A program made the translations under genes and the position numbers. From the NCBI RefSeq assembly GCF_013664685.1, contig NZ_JAAKDE010000015.1:62001-126000 (forward strand): a DNA stretch of 64,000 bases. Direction: 5' to 3'. Source of the DNA: Capillibacterium thermochitinicola (GTDB lineage: Bacteria > Bacillota > UBA4882 > UBA10575). This document shows positions 45,522 to 54,149 of the stretch, in pieces. The notes beneath the pieces were generated by a model that searched no databases, was not told where the DNA came from, and saw only the letters and a program-made list of their open reading frames with translations. Numbering within the stretch: the first letter of the stretch is position 1; each line of letters opens with the position of its first letter.

Positions 45522-46496
45522 TTGCGGGGATTGGATCGCTTTGACCCCGGGACGGCGTTGTTTCCAGATGATGTTGACGGGATGATGACGCCACTTAAGA
45601 AAATCATTAAGGAGCTTTTCGCGACGCCGGGGAAGGGGTTGCGCGGGGAACTGCTCATGTTGTGTGCGGGAGGGCCACCGCTGGCCACCGGCTCCTCCAC
45701 CCTTAATGCCTTGGTTTTAGGGGTTGAAGTTTTACATTTGGCGACTTTGGTCCATGATGACCTGCTGGACCAGGGCGAACAACGGCGGGGACGCCCCACG
45801 GTTTGGAAGAAATGGGGGGTAAAAACCGCCGTTTTAGTTGGTGACTATCTTTTTGCCGCCGCCTACCGTCTGCTGTCTAGCGCCTGCGGGCAGGAAGGGA
45901 TGGAACGGGTCGATTTTTTACTCCGCGAGATGGTCGCCGGCGAACTGGCCGAGGAGATCGATAAGTTTAGAATAATCTCGATTGACCGTTATTTGGAACG
46001 CATTGAGCGGAAAACGGCCCGCTTTTTCCAGATCGTCTGTGAACTGGGGGGTGAATATGCCGCTTTACCCCGGGCCGTTCAAGTCGAGTTGGGGGCCTTC
46101 GGCCGGGAGCTGGGGATGGCTTACCAGCTCTTCGATGACTGGCAGGATTTAAGCGGCGGGGCCAAAGAAGACGGGAAACCCGTTTTCCAGGACCTGAAAA
46201 ACGGCGTGCTCACCTTGCCATTACTAATAATCAGCGGACAACCGGGTTTTGCCGAGGTGCTGGCCGAGGTGCGGGCGGAGGGGAAGGTCCTACCGAAACA
46301 CCGGCGGCTCATCCGGAAATGGTTGACGGCCGCGCAGGTCGAAGCAGAAGTGGAGCAGAGGATTGCCGGTTACCGTCGGCGGGCGGAAGAACGCCTTGCC
46401 GGTTTGGGCCTGCCCCAATGCGCCCTCCTGCGGGATTACGCCGACCGTTTTTTCGAAAGAAAAGGTAAGCAAAAAAGACTTTCCACTGTTCATTAA
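45522..46496 (+). CDS. hepT: Long-chain polyprenyl diphosphate synthase
   Basis: Trans-prenyl chain elongation enzyme, 324 residues. First Asp-rich motif VHDDLLDQGEQRRGRPT, second QLFDDWQDLSGGAKEDGKP. Ala lies five residues before the first motif (HLATLVHDD), the usual sign of a long-chain (C30 or more) product. TTG start directly follows the menA stop. It would supply the side chain to MenA. Usually a small HepS-type subunit accompanies some HepT enzymes; none is visible here. Confidence 0.87.
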   Translation: MRGLDRFDPGTALFPDDVDGMMTPLKKIIKELFATPGKGLRGELLMLCAGGPPLATGSSTLNALVLGVEVLHLATLVHDDLLDQGEQRRGRPTVWKKWGVKTAVLVGDYLFAAAYRLLSSACGQEGMERVDFLLREMVAGELAEEIDKFRIISIDRYLERIERKTARFFQIVCELGGEYAALPRAVQVELGAFGRELGMAYQLFDDWQDLSGGAKEDGKPVFQDLKNGVLTLPLLIISGQPGFAEVLAEVRAEGKVLPKHRRLIRKWLTAAQVEAEVEQRIAGYRRRAEERLAGLGLPQCALLRDYADRFFERKGKQKRLSTVH

Positions 46497-46511
46497 GGGA
46501 AAGTCTTTTTG
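46473..46511. terminator. Terminator at the end of the ger-menA-hepT operon
   Basis: Twelve-base stem AAAAGACTTTCC / GGAAAGTCTTTT overlapping the hepT stop codon, with T-run on the plus side and A-run on the other, so it may also stop trpS transcripts from the opposite strand. Confidence 0.8.
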
Positions 46512-46600
46512 AACCGGCGGCCGACAGCGCTTTCGGCCGTTGCGTGTTTTAAGCCGCTAGACGAAAAGCCGTTCTATGACGGTGCTTAGCGGGTGAACGG

Positions 46601-47590
46601 TCAGCGTAGCCCCAGTTTTTCCTGGAAACGCTGAAGCTGCGGGGCGGCGGCCGCGCGCGCCTTGGCGGCCCCTGCTTCCAGGATGCTTTCGATGGCCCCC
46701 GGGGCTGATAACTCCGCTACCTTCTGCTGGAGCGGCCGGAGGGTTTCCACCACCAGTTCGGCCAGATCCTTTTTGAACTGGCCGTAACCGCAGCCTTCGT
46801 ATTGGGCGGTAATCTCTGCGATGCTCTTGCCGGAGCAGAGGGAGTAGATAACCATCAGGTTGGAGACGGCCGGTTTATTTTCCTCGTCGTACCGGATGGC
46901 CGCTTCCGAATCGGTGACCGCGGACATGATCTTCTTTTTGATGACATCCGGCGAATCGAGGAGGGCAATATAACTTTTGGGGTTGGGTGACGATTTGGAC
47001 ATTTTCTCCGCCGGGTCGGTGAGGCTCATAATCCGCCCCCCTTGGCTCCGCGGGGGGATGTACGGTTCGGGAACTTTAAAGACTTCTTCGCCAAAGCGGT
47101 TGTTAATGCGCAGCGCCAGGTCGCGGGTGAGCTCCAGGTGTTGTTTCTGGTCTTCGCCCACCGGGACCAGATCGGTGTTGTAAAGCAGAATATCGGCGGC
47201 CATCAGGACCGGATAGGTCATGAGCCCGGTCGTGACCACCTCATGTTTTTTTGCTTTGTCTTTAAACTGGGTCATCCGTCTTAGCTCCCCGATGTAGGTG
47301 TGGCATTCCAGCAGCCAGCTGAGTTCGCTGTGGGCGGGGACTTGCGACTGGACAAAGATGGTGGAGATCTCCGGATCGATCCCGGCGGCGACAAAAATCC
47401 GGGCCGTGTTTTTGATGTTTTCTTTTAACGCCACCGGATCCTGGGGAACGGTTAATGCATGAAGATCGACAACGCAAAAGAAACAATCGGCCTCGTGTTG
47501 CAGCGTGACGAAATTACGGATCGCCCCCAGGTAATTGCCGAGGGTTAACGAGCCGCTGGGTTGAACGCCGGAAAAGACGCGTTTCTTCAT
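46601..47590 (-). CDS. trpS: Tryptophanyl-tRNA synthetase
   Basis: Class I synthetase, 329 residues. MKKRVFSGVQPSGSLTLGNY contains the HIGH-like motif, and AEKMSKSSPN the KMSKS loop. GEDQKQHLELTRDLALRINN is family-typical. ATG at 47590 is chosen because the longer frame runs into the T-box leader; GGAG lies about eleven bases before it. Controlled by the T-box listed below. Confidence 0.97.
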   Translation of the reverse strand: MKKRVFSGVQPSGSLTLGNYLGAIRNFVTLQHEADCFFCVVDLHALTVPQDPVALKENIKNTARIFVAAGIDPEISTIFVQSQVPAHSELSWLLECHTYIGELRRMTQFKDKAKKHEVVTTGLMTYPVLMAADILLYNTDLVPVGEDQKQHLELTRDLALRINNRFGEEVFKVPEPYIPPRSQGGRIMSLTDPAEKMSKSSPNPKSYIALLDSPDVIKKKIMSAVTDSEAAIRYDEENKPAVSNLMVIYSLCSGKSIAEITAQYEGCGYGQFKKDLAELVVETLRPLQQKVAELSAPGAIESILEAGAAKARAAAAPQLQRFQEKLGLR

Positions 47591-47676
47591 CGGGCAAACA
47601 CTCCTTCGCTTGATTTTGTGAATTTTAAATTTGGACGGGTACCAATACCCAATAACACTTTTCAATGCTACCAAAG

Positions 47677-47949
47677 AAAAACCCCGTCCCGTTCTTGGGA
47701 CGAGGTTACTCGCGGTGCCACCCAAGTTGACACGGTGGGCTTTGGCCCACCGGTCCCCTTTTGCACGGCCGGTTGCCGTTGCCCTGTTAACGGAGGGGTC
47801 CGCCGGAACCTACTTCCTCTTTTTCGGTACCGGACTCACGGATCCATTCGGCCTTCCGCCGGACCGGTTCGCACCCGCCACCGGTTCTCTTTGCCTTGAA
47901 GAAGGCTTACTCGTTCCGATCATCGCTGTAAAGGATATTGTAACCGTTT
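47677..47949 (-). promoter_or_regulatory. T-box riboswitch, tryptophan specific, upstream of trpS
   Basis: On the minus strand GGGTGGCACCGCG holds the T-box sequence (TGGCACCGCG, 47720-47711), followed by the terminator CCTCGTCCC aagaac GGGACGGGG and TTTTT (47705-47677). An AGTA-type element (CGAGTAAG) lies near the 5' end, and a TGG specifier candidate is in GAATGGATCC (47846-47844). Uncharged tRNA-Trp binding would favour the antiterminator and trpS expression. Confidence 0.88.
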
Positions 47950-47955
47950 CCAATT

Positions 47956-47984
47956 ATTATATGTGGACAGCTCCCGCTTGTCAA
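47956..47984 (-). promoter_or_regulatory. Promoter of the T-box/trpS transcript
   Basis: Perfect consensus on the minus strand: TTGACA (47984-47979), 17-base spacer, TATAAT (47961-47956). The transcript would begin about 47949. Confidence 0.9.
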
Positions 47985-48074
47985 GGGATGGACATGGCAC
48001 CGGAATTATGTGTCGGTTTGTGGCCGGACTCCGCCGAAATAAGGTGTTTTTTTGGCGGCCAGGGAAAAGGCTTG

Positions 48075-48083
48075 TGTTATAAT
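48075..48083 (+). promoter_or_regulatory. Extended -10 promoter of dnaE
   Basis: TGTTATAAT: TG, one base, consensus TATAAT (48078-48083). No good -35 (nearest TTGGCG with a 20-base spacer), which the extended -10 may offset. About 38 bases before the dnaE start. Confidence 0.6.
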
Positions 48084-48120
48084 GAAGATGGTAGGATTTG
48101 TGTTGGCGGAGGCGTTGACC

Positions 48121-51100
48121 ATGACTGATTTTGTCCATCTGCATGTCCATTCCCAGTATTCGCTCCTGGACGGGGCTGCTTCTTTGGAACGTTTGGTTGA
48201 GGAGGCAGCCGCCACGGGTCAACGGGCGGTCGCCCTGACCGACCATGGGGTGATGTACGGGGTATTTAAATTTTATCAAGCCGCGAAAGCCGCCGGGGTC
48301 AAACCGGTGATCGGTTGCGAGGTTTATGTCGCCAAACGCAGCCGGCACGACCGGGAAGCGAAAGTTGATGACGACCCTTACCATCTGGTGCTCTTGGCGG
48401 AGAATGAAAAGGGGTACAAGAACCTGACCAAGCTGGTCTCCCTGGCCCATCTGGACGGTTTTTACTACCGGCCGCGGGTTGACCGGGAGCTTTTGGCGGA
48501 GTATGCCGACGGGCTGATTGCGCTTTCGGCCTGTTTCAGCGGGGAGATCCCCACCCATTTGCTGGCCGGTGACTATGCCGCCGCCGAAAAAGCCGCCGCC
48601 TGGTACCGGGAGGTTTTTGGCCCGCGGAATTTCTTTCTGGAATTGCAAAACCAGGGGTTGGAAGGACAAAGAAAACTAAACCGGGACCTGGCGAACCTGG
48701 CCCAAACGCTTGGCCTGGAGTTGGTGGCGACGAACGATCTGCACTACATCAAACGGGAAGACGCCATGGTCCATGATGTTTTACTCTGTATCCAAACCGG
48801 GAAGACCTTGACCGATCCAAACCGCTTGAAGTTTCCCACCAACGAATTCTACTTTAAAACCGGGGAGGAGATGGCCCGGGCTTTTCCCGAGTTTCCCCAG
48901 GCGTTGAAGAATACCGTGGTCATTGCCGAACGTTGCAATTTCCATTTTGAAGTGGGGAAATACCACTTGCCCGACTACCGGATCCCGTCCGGTTTTGCGG
49001 ATAAAGACGCATATCTGGCCCACTTATGCCGGGAAAACCTCCCCCGCCGTTATCCGCGGGTAACCCCGGAAGTGGAGGAGCGGCTGGCCTATGAGTTGGA
49101 AGTGATTAAGAAAACGGGTTTTGCCGGCTACTTTCTGATCGTCGGCGATTTCGTCCGGTATGCCAAGGAGCAGGGTATCCCGGTCGGGCCGGGGCGGGGG
49201 TCGGGTGCGGGCAGTCTGGTCGGTTACCTCCTGGGCATCACCGAACTGGATCCCCTCGAACACCAGCTGCTTTTCGAGCGGTTTTTAAATCCGGAACGGG
49301 TCTCCATGCCCGATTTTGACATTGACTTCTGTTTCGAACGCCGGGGCGAGGTCATCGAGTATGTGAAGGAAAAATACGGCCGCGACCATGTAGCCCAGAT
49401 CATCACCTTTGGGACGATGGCGGCCAAGGGGGCCGTCCGTGATGTGGGCCGGGTGTTGGGATTTCCCTATGGCGAGGTTGACAAAATCGCCAAACTGATC
49501 TCCCATACCGCGGGTTCAACGTTGGAAGAGATCGTGAAGAACACACCGCCCTTGGCGACTTTGGCCCGCGAGGATGAGCGGGTGGGAAGGCTCCTGGCGA
49601 TCGCCAAAGCGGTGGAGGGTTTTCCCCGTCACGCCTCGATTCATGCGGCCGGGGTGGTGATTACGCCGAAACCATTGACCGATTACGTGCCCCTGGCGCG
49701 GGCCAGTGAGGGCGAAGCCACCACCCAGTTTCCCATGGAGGATCTGGAAGCGATTGGCCTCTTAAAAATGGATTTTCTGGGCCTGCGGACCTTGACGGTG
49801 CTCAGCGACACTATCGCTTTGGTCAAGGAGTCAACCGGTAAAGAGTATACCCTGGCCACCGTCCCGCAAGGGGATGAAGCAACTTACCGTCTCCTTTGTT
49901 CCGGCTTGACCCAGGGTATTTTCCAGTTGGAAAGCGGCGGGATGCGCCGGCTTTTAGTTCAATTGGCCCCGGAGCGGTTGGACGATCTTATTTCCCTGGT
50001 CGCCTTGTACCGGCCGGGCCCGCTGGGGAGCGGGATGGTGGAGGATTTCATCAAGGCCCGCCATGGTGAGAAGGAAGTAACTTATCTTCATCCACTCTTG
50101 ACGGAGATCCTGGCTCCGACCTACGGAATCATTCTTTACCAGGAGCAAGTGATGCAGATCTGTCACCGTTTGGGCGGGTTTACCCTCGGGGAAGCGGATC
50201 TGGTCCGGCGGGCAATGGGTAAGAAGCAACCGGAACTCCTGGCGGCGATGCGCGAAAAATTTGTGCAGGGCGCAGACGCCCGCGGGATTCCCCGGGTGAC
50301 GGCGGAGGAGATCTTTCACTTGATGGAGTTTTTTGCCGGTTACGGGTTTAACAAGTCCCACTCGGCGGCCTACGCCTTAATCGCCTACTGGACCGCATTT
50401 TTCAAAGCCAATTACCCCCAGGCTTTTATGGCGGCCCTTTTGACCAGTGTGATGGGGAATACGGACAAAGTCCGCGATTATATTGAGGAATGCCGTCGGC
50501 TGGGGATTCCAATTTATCCGCCCGACGTGAACCACAGTAAGGAACGGTTTACGGTGGAAGGGGACGGTATCCGGGTCGGGTTGCTGGCCGTTAAGAACTT
50601 GGGGAGCGCGGCCATCCAGGCGATCCTCCAAGAACAGGCCAAAGCCCCCTTCACTTCGCTCCACGACTTTTGCCGCCGGGTGGATCTGCGCACGGTCAAC
50701 AAACGGGCGGTGGAGAGCCTGGTGCGGGTGGGGGCTTTCGCCTCGACCGGGCATACCCGCCGGGCGATGCTGGCCCAGTTGGAGGAGGCTTTCGAAATGG
50801 CCCACCGGTATGCGGCACAACAGGCGAGCGGGCAGTTATCCCTTTTTGAACCGGGTGCTGATTTAGCCGCCACCTCCGCACCGCCGCACCGGGTGCTGGA
50901 AGAGGAATATCCGCCAGCCGCCTTATTAAACATGGAAAAAGAATACCTCGGCGTCTATCTAAGCGGCCATCCCCTTGACCCTTGGCGGGAAAAATTGGCC
51001 CAAAACCGCATTCCCTCCTTGGCCGAGGTTTTGGAGGCGGGCGTGGAAACGGATGTGATTGTGGGCGGGGTGGTCAGCGGATGGCGCCGCTTGTCCACCA

Positions 51101-51309
51101 AAGCGGGGAAAACCATGGCCACTTTTACGCTGGAGGATCTTTCAGGCGCCATCGAAGTACTGGTTTTTCCGCAGCTTTACGAAAAAAATGCGCAGGAAGC
51201 CGCCAACGACCGGGTCGTGCTGGTCAAAGGGCGCATTGAAGGTGATGAGGAGGAGCGCAAGTTCCTGGCGCAGCAGATCCGTTGGTTGCCGGAGCGACCG
51301 GAAGGGTAG
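48121..51309 (+). CDS. dnaE: DNA polymerase III alpha subunit DnaE
   Basis: Replicative or lagging-strand C-family polymerase, 1062 residues. N-terminal PHP domain (FVHLHVHSQYSLLDGAA, ALTDHGVMYGVFKFYQAAKA), polymerase core with GPGRGSGAGSLVGYLLGIT and the catalytic Asp pair in MPDFDIDFCFERRGEVIEYV, HASIHAAGVVIT, YQEQVMQICHRLGGFTLGEA, and a C-terminal OB domain (VIVGGVVSGWRRLSTKAGKT). ATG at 48121 follows GGAGG by eight bases. Its 3'-terminal 165 bases or so are the source of a duplicated fragment beyond malG. Confidence 0.97.
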   Translation: MTDFVHLHVHSQYSLLDGAASLERLVEEAAATGQRAVALTDHGVMYGVFKFYQAAKAAGVKPVIGCEVYVAKRSRHDREAKVDDDPYHLVLLAENEKGYKNLTKLVSLAHLDGFYYRPRVDRELLAEYADGLIALSACFSGEIPTHLLAGDYAAAEKAAAWYREVFGPRNFFLELQNQGLEGQRKLNRDLANLAQTLGLELVATNDLHYIKREDAMVHDVLLCIQTGKTLTDPNRLKFPTNEFYFKTGEEMARAFPEFPQALKNTVVIAERCNFHFEVGKYHLPDYRIPSGFADKDAYLAHLCRENLPRRYPRVTPEVEERLAYELEVIKKTGFAGYFLIVGDFVRYAKEQGIPVGPGRGSGAGSLVGYLLGITELDPLEHQLLFERFLNPERVSMPDFDIDFCFERRGEVIEYVKEKYGRDHVAQIITFGTMAAKGAVRDVGRVLGFPYGEVDKIAKLISHTAGSTLEEIVKNTPPLATLAREDERVGRLLAIAKAVEGFPRHASIHAAGVVITPKPLTDYVPLARASEGEATTQFPMEDLEAIGLLKMDFLGLRTLTVLSDTIALVKESTGKEYTLATVPQGDEATYRLLCSGLTQGIFQLESGGMRRLLVQLAPERLDDLISLVALYRPGPLGSGMVEDFIKARHGEKEVTYLHPLLTEILAPTYGIILYQEQVMQICHRLGGFTLGEADLVRRAMGKKQPELLAAMREKFVQGADARGIPRVTAEEIFHLMEFFAGYGFNKSHSAAYALIAYWTAFFKANYPQAFMAALLTSVMGNTDKVRDYIEECRRLGIPIYPPDVNHSKERFTVEGDGIRVGLLAVKNLGSAAIQAILQEQAKAPFTSLHDFCRRVDLRTVNKRAVESLVRVGAFASTGHTRRAMLAQLEEAFEMAHRYAAQQASGQLSLFEPGADLAATSAPPHRVLEEEYPPAALLNMEKEYLGVYLSGHPLDPWREKLAQNRIPSLAEVLEAGVETDVIVGGVVSGWRRLSTKAGKTMATFTLEDLSGAIEVLVFPQLYEKNAQEAANDRVVLVKGRIEGDEEERKFLAQQIRWLPERPEG
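51145..51255 (+). repeat. Direct repeat, left copy (3' end of dnaE)
   Basis: This stretch of the intact dnaE OB domain recurs at 59072-59182 with no indels and nine mismatches in 111 bases (92%). The downstream terminators of both places also match. The two copies bracket the GH65-lacI-malEFG module. Confidence 0.95.
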
Positions 51310-51431
51310 ACGGAAGTAACAAGAGTATTGGTCAACCCAACTGACGCTGTATATTACGAACTACTAAAGGCAGCAACAGACCACGAAAAGACGCAGCTTA
51401 AACCGGAGCCGGGGCAGAGCGGAAAACGAAG

Positions 51432-51464
51432 AGACCGGGGAAACATGTCCCCCCGGTCTTTTTT
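51432..51464. terminator. Terminator after dnaE
   Basis: Nine-base stem AGACCGGGG / CCCCGGTCT followed by TTTTTT. GAGACCGGGGAAACATG here (51431-51447) recurs identically at 59494-59510. The 120 bases between the dnaE stop and the stem hold no gene. GH65 is convergent from the other side. Confidence 0.85.
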
Positions 51465-51511
51465 GTGCTGACGAATGAAAAACAACCCTTGTCTTTTTTT
51501 GCTTTTTGTGT

Positions 51512-53818
51512 TTATCTTGTCTTCAACGTTCTGCAGAAGTCAGGGGCCAGAGCCACCTCGTCATCATAAACCACGATCGTCAAGGGCGCCCCCGCCAGCA
51601 GTTGGACGCTCACCTGTTCCCGGTCGACGGTGATCCGGAGTTTCCGCCCCCGGAAGGTGATTTTAAAGGAATAGCTGGTCCAAGGGCCCGGGAGATAGGG
51701 CGCCAGCGTCAGACGGTCGTTCCGGACGGCGAGGCCGGCGAAGCCTTCGACAATGGCCGTCCAGCTCCCTGCCATACTGGTCAGGTGGATGCCGTCGTCG
51801 GTATCCGCATTGTAATTATCCAGGTCCAAACGGGCGGTGCGGAGATAAAGCGCGTAGGCCTTATCTTTGTAACCGATCCGGCTGGCCACGATCGAGTGGA
51901 CGCTGGGCGAGAGGGAAGATTCGTGGACGGTCCGGGGTTCGTAGAAGTCAAAGTTGCGGCGGACGGTTTCTCGGTCGAACTTCTCGGGGAAAAAGTACAG
52001 ACCCTGGACTACATCGGCCTGTTTGATGAAGCACGAGCGTAAAATCCGGTCCCACGACCAGTGTTTATTCAAAGGCAGTTCGCTCGGGGGCAGATCGGCC
52101 ACCACCTGCAGCTCTTTATCCATATAGAGGTCATTTTGTTCGAAGATGCCCAGCTCTTCAACGTAAGGATAATACATCTTTTCGGTGATGGTCCGCCACT
52201 GGTTGAGCTCTTCGGCGGTGAGCCCGGTTTTGTCGATGAAGGCGGCGTATTTTGCTTGGTTTTCAGTCTGGAGGAGGTTCAGGCTGTCGATTGTGTACGT
52301 CAGGGTCCAGGCCGCCATCAGGTTGGTGTACCAATTATTGTTGACGTTGTTTTCATATTCGTTCGGGCCGGTCACCCCCAGGATCATGTAACAGTCTTTC
52401 CGCGGATGATAGGTGACCCGGTCGGCCCAGAACCGGCTGATCTCGACCAGGATCTCCAGGCCGTAATCCAACAGGTAACTCTGGTCGCCGGTGTAGCGGG
52501 TGTAATTGTGGATGGCATAGGCGATGGCACCGTTTCTGTGGATCTCTTCAAAGGTGATCTCCCATTCATTATGGCATTCGGTGCCGTCGATGGTGACCAT
52601 GGGGTAGAGCGCGCCTTTCAACCCCAATTTGGCCGCGTTTTCCTTGGCCTTGTCCAGTTGGCGGTAGCGGAAGAAAAGGAGATTTTTGGCGATTTCCGCG
52701 TTGGTATACAGATAAAAGGGGAAGCAGAAAGCTTCCGTATCCCAGTAGACCACCCCGCCGTATTTTTCCCCGCTGAAGCCCTTTGGGCCGATGTTCAGGC
52801 GGGGATCGGAACCGGCGTAGGTAGAGAGCAACTGGAAGATGCAATAACGGATCCCCTGTTGGGCGCGGATGTCCCCGGTAATAACCACATCGTATTCTTC
52901 CCACATGGCGTGCAGTTTGGCGCGGTGTTCTTCGTATAAAAGGTCGTAACCGTCGGCCAGGGCTTTCGCCAGCTTAGCCCGGCTGGTGGTTTCCAGGTCG
53001 GCTTTGGCAAAGTCGCGCGACGTACAGACCGCCACCAGTTTATGGAGTGTAAAGCGGGCTCCGGCCGTTACCGGTACCGAGTAACGGTAGCCGACCAGCT
53101 CCTCGGCGGAGCAGAGCTCCTTTTTGGCCGGCAGCGGTGTTTCCGGATGGCGGTTGTGCAGCGCGGTGGCCATGGCGGTGGCGACGCGAAACCCGGTCTT
53201 CTTTGTTTCCATCGTTAGCAGGGCGGTCTCCGCGGTGAGCTCCTGGTTGATTTTGGTCCAGAATTTTTCGCCGTAATTGGCGTCTTCGTTGGTTACATCC
53301 CCGTCCAGATAGGGCAGGAGGGTGATGACCCCGTTGAAATTGAGTGAATTGACCTCCACTGCGAGGCAGGCAATGTTTTTCCGGGTCATGCTTAAGAAAC
53401 GGGTAAAGGTGAAGACAATCTCTTCCCCGCGCGGACCGGTCCAGACAAAGGACCGGGTCAAACGGCCGTTTTTCATATCCAGCTCCCGGCGAAAGTCCCG
53501 GAACTTGGAGGTGGCTAAATCAAGGGGGATGCCGTTAATCTCAATATCAATCCCGATCCAGTTGGTGGAGTTGATCACTTTGGCGAAATATTCGGGATAG
53601 CCGTTCTTCCACCATCCAACCTTTGTTTTGTCGGGATAATAAACACCGGCCAGGTAGATTCCAGGCAAACTGTCCCCCGTGTAACGTTCCTCAAAAAAAC
53701 CCCGGAGCCCCATGTGTTCGTTTCCCAGTGTAAAGATACTTTCCGTAAAGCGGCTTTCTTCCGGGGCGAATCCTTCTTCGATGATTTTCCATTCGTCATC
53801 AATGAACCGGTGGGTCAT
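51512..53818 (-). CDS. GH65 disaccharide phosphorylase (maltose phosphorylase-like)
   Basis: Intracellular inverting phosphorolysis of an alpha-glucoside to glucose and beta-glucose-1-phosphate. 768 residues: N-terminal beta-sandwich, (alpha/alpha)6 barrel, C-terminal jelly roll. The catalytic acid is E487 in TGPNEYENNVNNNWYTNLM, the same position and context as in maltose phosphorylases, and the specificity loop reads TECHNEWEITFEEIHRN with the His-Asn-Glu set of maltose (and nigerose) phosphorylases rather than trehalose or kojibiose enzymes. ATG follows AAAGGAGGCA. Divergent from lacI. A beta-phosphoglucomutase would be needed but is not in the window. Confidence 0.9.
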   Translation of the reverse strand: MTHRFIDDEWKIIEEGFAPEESRFTESIFTLGNEHMGLRGFFEERYTGDSLPGIYLAGVYYPDKTKVGWWKNGYPEYFAKVINSTNWIGIDIEINGIPLDLATSKFRDFRRELDMKNGRLTRSFVWTGPRGEEIVFTFTRFLSMTRKNIACLAVEVNSLNFNGVITLLPYLDGDVTNEDANYGEKFWTKINQELTAETALLTMETKKTGFRVATAMATALHNRHPETPLPAKKELCSAEELVGYRYSVPVTAGARFTLHKLVAVCTSRDFAKADLETTSRAKLAKALADGYDLLYEEHRAKLHAMWEEYDVVITGDIRAQQGIRYCIFQLLSTYAGSDPRLNIGPKGFSGEKYGGVVYWDTEAFCFPFYLYTNAEIAKNLLFFRYRQLDKAKENAAKLGLKGALYPMVTIDGTECHNEWEITFEEIHRNGAIAYAIHNYTRYTGDQSYLLDYGLEILVEISRFWADRVTYHPRKDCYMILGVTGPNEYENNVNNNWYTNLMAAWTLTYTIDSLNLLQTENQAKYAAFIDKTGLTAEELNQWRTITEKMYYPYVEELGIFEQNDLYMDKELQVVADLPPSELPLNKHWSWDRILRSCFIKQADVVQGLYFFPEKFDRETVRRNFDFYEPRTVHESSLSPSVHSIVASRIGYKDKAYALYLRTARLDLDNYNADTDDGIHLTSMAGSWTAIVEGFAGLAVRNDRLTLAPYLPGPWTSYSFKITFRGRKLRITVDREQVSVQLLAGAPLTIVVYDDEVALAPDFCRTLKTR

Positions 53819-53925
53819 ACTTTTGCCTCCTTTGCTTGTGGTACTTGGCCAACCGTGGTTATAGGACGTTCTTTGTAATAATAAAAGACAGGTTTAGGGC
53901 AGGATACTGTTCCAGATTTGATTCA

Positions 53926-53966
53926 ATTATAAATAAAGGGCTGGTGGGTGTCAATCAAACGTTTGC
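53926..53966 (-). promoter_or_regulatory. Promoter and LacI-type operator of the GH65 gene
   Basis: Minus strand TTGACA (53954-53949), 17-base spacer, TATAAT (53931-53926): perfect consensus. Directly upstream is the palindrome CAAACGTTTG (53956-53965), within GCAAACGTTT, the same core as before lacI and malE. The 331-base GH65-lacI gap contains this and the lacI operator; I see nothing else in it. Confidence 0.85.
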
Positions 53967-54105
53967 GTAATCAATAGATTACAATGGTTTCCGGGGCTTA
54001 CGTTCAACGGTTGGCCGGTGGCGCGGCGCACAGCTTGCGGCTGGGTTTATTTTTCATCGGAAACAAGCAGGGATCAAGGGTGGAAAGCCGAAAAAAGTTT
54101 TAGTA

Positions 54106-54120
54106 ATGCAAACGTTGCAT
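54106..54120 (+). promoter_or_regulatory. LacI-type operator in front of lacI
   Basis: ATGCAA-ACG-TTGCAT, perfect six-base arms, 30 bases before the lacI start and abutting TAGAAT (54120-54125), a plausible -10. Suggests autoregulation. Confidence 0.75.
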
Positions 54121-54149
54121 AGAATGTTGACGAAAAGGATGGGATTGAA

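Noticed and set aside
47631-48128. Plus-strand frame of 165 codons between trpS and dnaE
   Set aside because: It covers the T-box leader and both divergent promoters, which fully explain the region.
52061-52939. Open frame of 292 codons on the plus strand
   Set aside because: Antisense to the catalytic domain of the GH65 phosphorylase; low-complexity residue usage and no ribosome site.
54106-54120. CcpA cre site
   Set aside because: The core is CG-centred like cre, but the outer bases do not fit the cre consensus and all three copies sit around one LacI gene, so a local operator is more likely.
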